From positions 1-7,962 of the forward strand of contig JAHFQF010000105.1 in the NCBI GenBank assembly GCA_023266435.1: 7,962 nucleotides of DNA. Direction: 5' to 3'. Below, one piece after another: positions 5,402 through 7,962 of this stretch. The notes under the pieces were generated by a model. That model saw only the letters and a program-made list of their open reading frames with translations. It had not been told where the DNA came from and did no database searches. Source of the stretch: Legionellales bacterium (GTDB lineage Bacteria > Pseudomonadota > Gammaproteobacteria > Berkiellales > Berkiellaceae). Position 1 is the first letter of the stretch. Every line of letters starts with the position of its first letter. A program made the translations under genes and the position numbers.

Positions 5402-5779
5402 ATGAGTCTTTCTAACGAACAAATTTTAACCGCCATTTCTGATATGAGCATCATGCAAGTTGTTGAGCTAATCGACATGATGGAAACTAAATTTGGTGTT
5501 ACTGCTGCTGCGCCTGTTGCGATGATGGCTGCTGGTGGTGTTGCTGAAGCTGCGAAAGTTGAAGAACAAACTGAATTCAACGTAGTGTTGAAGGCTTTCG
5601 GCGATAAGAAAGTAGAAGTCATTAAAGCAGTTCGTGCTGCAACTGGCTTAGGCTTGAAAGAAGCTAAAGCGCTTGTTGAAAGTGCACCTGCCGCCGTCAA
5701 AGAAGCAATTTCTAAAGACGAAGCAGCTGCATTGAAGAAAGAGCTTGAAGCAGCTGGTGCAGAAGTCGAAATTAAGTAA
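5402..5779 (+). CDS. rplL: 50S ribosomal protein L7/L12 (bL12)
   Basis: L7/L12 is the multicopy stalk protein that contacts EF-Tu, EF-G, IF2 and RF3. It has 125 residues (E. coli 121). The N-terminal dimerisation domain, which also binds the L10 helix, runs to about 33 (MQVVELIDMMETKFG). An Ala/Gly-rich hinge spans about 34-54 and contains two Met. The C-terminal factor-binding domain (about 57-125) has KVEVIKAVRAATGLGLKEAK (70-89) and LVESAPAAVKE (91-101), nearly identical to E. coli. The ATG at 5402 is chosen over an upstream TTG in the same frame because AGGGGA (5389-5394) precedes it and the family N-terminus starts there. A hairpin terminator follows 31 bases after the stop. Confidence 0.98.
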   Translation: MSLSNEQILTAISDMSIMQVVELIDMMETKFGVTAAAPVAMMAAGGVAEAAKVEEQTEFNVVLKAFGDKKVEVIKAVRAATGLGLKEAKALVESAPAAVKEAISKDEAAALKKELEAAGAEVEIK

Positions 5780-5809
5780 TTAATTGGCATCATTTATGCT
5801 ATAGTGTCG

Positions 5810-5838
5810 GAGGCTGGCGGATACCGCTGGCCTCTTTT
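5810..5838 (+). terminator. Attenuator between rplL and rpoB
   Basis: An 11-base stem (5810-5820 with 5824-5834, two G-U pairs) with a three-base ATA loop is followed by TTTT (5835-5838). This is a compact intrinsic terminator with a short T-run. In E. coli a partial terminator at this spot lowers rpoBC transcription relative to the ribosomal genes; the same role is inferred here, since no strong promoter is obvious before rpoB. Confidence 0.75.
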
Positions 5839-5906
5839 GCCATCAATAAGTTGGTTGACGAATTCAATGTCTCTTTGTGATTGGCTTTTAAATGTCACAG
5901 CGCTAT

Positions 5907-5936
5907 TTGACAAAAAATCCGAAACGCAATGATATA
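5907..5936 (+). promoter_or_regulatory. Weak candidate promoter before rpoB
   Basis: A perfect -35 box TTGACA (5907-5912) is followed at about the right distance only by poor -10 candidates: AATGAT at 5928 (15-base spacer, 4 of 6) or GATATA at 5931 (18-base spacer, 3 of 6). TGTCA at 5893-5897 forms an inverted repeat with the -35 box. It could give rpoB extra transcription beyond the attenuator. The remaining gap, 5839-5974, holds no gene; GTCAGA occurs twice (5951-5956, 5960-5965) just before the start. Confidence 0.3.
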
Positions 5937-5974
5937 CCCAAATCTACCTGGTCAGATTAGTCAGAGGATATTCT

Positions 5975-7962
5975 ATGGAATTAGCTCACGCATTGCCCCT
6001 TACTGAACGTAAACGGCCTCGTGTAAACTTTTCAAATATTGCCGTGGACACAACGGGACGCTCAAGTGATCGGTGGTTCATTCCGCCATTACTCGATATT
6101 CAGTTAACCTCCTATGACAAACAGTTTTTGCAGCTCGATAAAACCGATGATGAAAGAGAAAATGTCGGTTTGCAAGCAGCATTTCAATCTGTATTCCCGA
6201 TTTATAGTTTTTCAGGGTATGCAGAGCTTCATTTTGTGAAATATCGTTTAGGTGATGTACCGTTTGATGTGAAAGAATGTCAGCAACGGGGATTAACTTA
6301 TGCAGCACCTTTACGAGTTCTCTTACGCCTCGTAATTTATGATAGAGATGCAGCTGGCGATAACAAACCAGTAAAAGACGTGCGTGAGCAAGAAGTCTAC
6401 ATGGGTGAATTACCCTTGATGACAGAAACAGGTACCTTTGTGATTAATGGCACAGAGCGTGTGGTGGTATCTCAGTTACACCGCTCTCCTGGGGTATTCT
6501 TTGATCATGATCGCGGCAAATCGCATTCTTCCGGTAAAATTCTTTATTCCGCTCGTATTATTCCTTATCGTGGATCTTGGTTAGATTTTGAATTTGATCC
6601 CAAAGATAATATTTTTGCGCGTATCGATAGACGCAGAAAGATTCCTGCTACTATTTTGCTGAGAGCATTAGGCCTCAGTACACAAGAAGTGCTCAAGCAT
6701 TTCTATGAAATGATTTCTATTAAAATTGAGAAAAATGAATTCATCATGCACCTGATCCCTCAGAGATTGCGTGGTGAAACTGCATTATTTGATATCAAAT
6801 CTAATGATGGCAGCATGATTGTTGAAGCAGGTGGTCGTATCACGCCAAGACACATTCGCAAGATTGAAGAGGCAGGTATTGAATGGCTTAAAGTGCCTAG
6901 AGAGTACTTGGTTGGCAAAGTGTTAGGTAATGACATTATTAACAAAGAAACCGGTGAAATACTGATCGAAGCCAACAGCGAAGTCACTTATGACCTCATC
7001 GATATTTTGTTAGAAAATGAAGTACAACAGATCAGCGTGCTATATACCAATGAGTTGGATCAGGGTGCGTATCTATCCGATACACTTCGCATTGATCCTA
7101 CTAAAACACAATTAGAAGCATTAGTTGAAATCTATCGCATGATGCGCCCAGGGGAGCCACCTACAAAAGAGGCTGCTGAAGCGCTATTCCAAAATCTATT
7201 TTTCTCCTTAGAAAGATATGATCTCTCTGCGGTAGGTAGAATGAAGTTTAATCGCCGAGTGGGACGTAATGAAAACGAAGGCGAAGGCATCCTGATTAAA
7301 GAAGATATCTTGGATGTATTGCATGTTTTAATTCAAATTCGTGATGGTAAAGGTGAAGTGGATGATATCGATCACCTCGGTAATCGTCGCGTAAGAAGCG
7401 TTGGTGAAATGACTGAGAACCAATTCAGAGTTGGTTTGGTCAGAGTAGAGCGTGCAGTGAAAGAGCGTTTAAGTGTTGCAGATACAGAAAGCTTGATGCC
7501 GCAAGACTTGATCAATGCAAAACCAGTTTCCGCTGCGATTAAAGAGTTTTTTGGCTCCAGCCAGCTATCACAGTTCATGGATCAAAATAATCCTTTATCA
7601 GAAGTAACACACAAACGTAGGGTGAGTGCTTTAGGGCCTGGTGGTTTGACTCGTGATCGCGCTGGTTTCGAAGTGCGTGACGTGCATCCAACGCATTATG
7701 GTCGAGTTTGTCCAATTGAAACACCTGAAGGTCCAAACATTGGTTTGATCAACTCTTTGGCTGTGTTTGCGCGCACTAACCAATATGGGTTTTTAGAAAC
7801 GCCTTATCGTAAAGTCGACAATTGTAAAATTACCGATAAAATTGTCTTCCTATCTGCAATTGAAGAAGGCCAATATGTCATTGCGCAGGCGAATGCGACA
7901 ATGGGCAGCACAGGTCATTTGATAGATGATTTGGTGCCTTGCCGATTCAAAAACGAATCAAC
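5975..7962 (+). CDS. rpoB: RNA polymerase beta subunit, N-terminal half (3' end outside window)
   Basis: RpoB is the beta subunit of bacterial RNA polymerase, forming one jaw of the clamp and the rifampicin pocket. The frame is open from ATG 5975 to the window edge, 662 codons of about 1350. AGAGGA (5963-5968) stands six bases before the start, and an in-frame TGA lies at 5930. Clear landmarks are LQAAFQSVFPI, FVINGTERVVVSQLHRSPGV, RIIPYRGSWLDFEFDPKDN, LVEIYRMMRPGEPP, KGEVDDIDHLGNRRVRSVGE and the rifampicin region FFGSSQLSQFMDQNNPLSE. E. coli Gln513 corresponds to residue 533, so about 20 net residues are added earlier; part lies at the N-terminus, where residues 20-37 (ending SSDRWFIP) replace the usual FGKRPQVLDVPY. 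It follows rplL after a 195-base gap with an attenuator; rpoC is expected next. Confidence 0.98.
   Translation, partial: MELAHALPLTERKRPRVNFSNIAVDTTGRSSDRWFIPPLLDIQLTSYDKQFLQLDKTDDERENVGLQAAFQSVFPIYSFSGYAELHFVKYRLGDVPFDVKECQQRGLTYAAPLRVLLRLVIYDRDAAGDNKPVKDVREQEVYMGELPLMTETGTFVINGTERVVVSQLHRSPGVFFDHDRGKSHSSGKILYSARIIPYRGSWLDFEFDPKDNIFARIDRRRKIPATILLRALGLSTQEVLKHFYEMISIKIEKNEFIMHLIPQRLRGETALFDIKSNDGSMIVEAGGRITPRHIRKIEEAGIEWLKVPREYLVGKVLGNDIINKETGEILIEANSEVTYDLIDILLENEVQQISVLYTNELDQGAYLSDTLRIDPTKTQLEALVEIYRMMRPGEPPTKEAAEALFQNLFFSLERYDLSAVGRMKFNRRVGRNENEGEGILIKEDILDVLHVLIQIRDGKGEVDDIDHLGNRRVRSVGEMTENQFRVGLVRVERAVKERLSVADTESLMPQDLINAKPVSAAIKEFFGSSQLSQFMDQNNPLSEVTHKRRVSALGPGGLTRDRAGFEVRDVHPTHYGRVCPIETPEGPNIGLINSLAVFARTNQYGFLETPYRKVDNCKITDKIVFLSAIEEGQYVIAQANATMGSTGHLIDDLVPCRFKNES
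7553..7633 (+). other. rpoB: Rifampicin-resistance-determining region of rpoB, wild-type pattern
   Basis: Codons 527-553 correspond to E. coli 507-533. Residues whose change commonly gives rifampicin resistance are in the sensitive state: Gln533 (E. coli 513), Asp536 (516), His546 (526), Arg549 (529) and Ser551 (531). Differences from E. coli here are the conservative Ile to Val at 544 and 550. A rifampicin-sensitive polymerase is predicted from sequence alone. Confidence 0.85.

Noticed and set aside
5784..5805. TTGGCA and TATAGT before the rplL-rpoB attenuator
   Set aside because: The spacer is only 10 bases, too short for a sigma-70 promoter, and any transcript would meet the terminator at once.

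Overview
The window is a chromosomal block of core translation and transcription genes, all on the + strand, from a gammaproteobacterium. The order end of coaA, tRNA-Thr/Tyr/Gly/Thr, tuf, tRNA-Trp, secE, nusG, rplK, rplA, rplJ, rplL, rpoB matches the E. coli coaA-thrU-tyrU-glyT-thrT-tufB-secE-nusG-rplKAJL-rpoB region. The difference is a tRNA-Trp gene between tuf and secE, a placement I recall from other gammaproteobacteria such as Pseudomonas. Base composition is moderate to AT-leaning. The EF-Tu and RpoB sequences are not close to the enteric forms, so a deeper gammaproteobacterial branch is likely, but I cannot name a genus.

Layout. Bases 1-426 are the 3' part of coaA. A good promoter candidate (488-516) follows, then tRNA-Thr(TGT). 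A second promoter candidate (688-716) lies in an unusually wide gap before tRNA-Tyr(GTA), tRNA-Gly(TCC) and tRNA-Thr(GGT). A 121-base structured leader precedes tuf (1141-2325). A strong hairpin separates tuf from tRNA-Trp(CCA), which is followed after 16 bases by secE and then nusG. The ribosomal-protein section is rplK-rplA, the L10-type leader RNA (about 4651-4736), then rplJ-rplL. A terminator-like attenuator (5810-5838) and a possible extra promoter precede rpoB, which runs off the right edge after 662 codons.

How it works together. The block supplies tRNAs and the factor that delivers them (EF-Tu), the SecE translocon subunit, the transcription factor NusG, the L1 and L11/L10/L12 stalk proteins where EF-Tu and EF-G act, and the RNA polymerase beta subunit. 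Control is read mainly from RNA structure: stalk-protein feedback at the rplJ leader, partial termination before rpoB, and possibly L1 feedback before rplK.

I see no mobile element, CRISPR array, phage gene or novel defence system. Points worth a second look are small: an 11-residue repeat in the L12-binding helix of L10, an AUG-UGA start-stop overlapping the GTG start of rplJ, long leader hairpins, a very short tRNA-Trp/secE spacer, and unusual residues in EF-Tu and the RpoB N-terminus.
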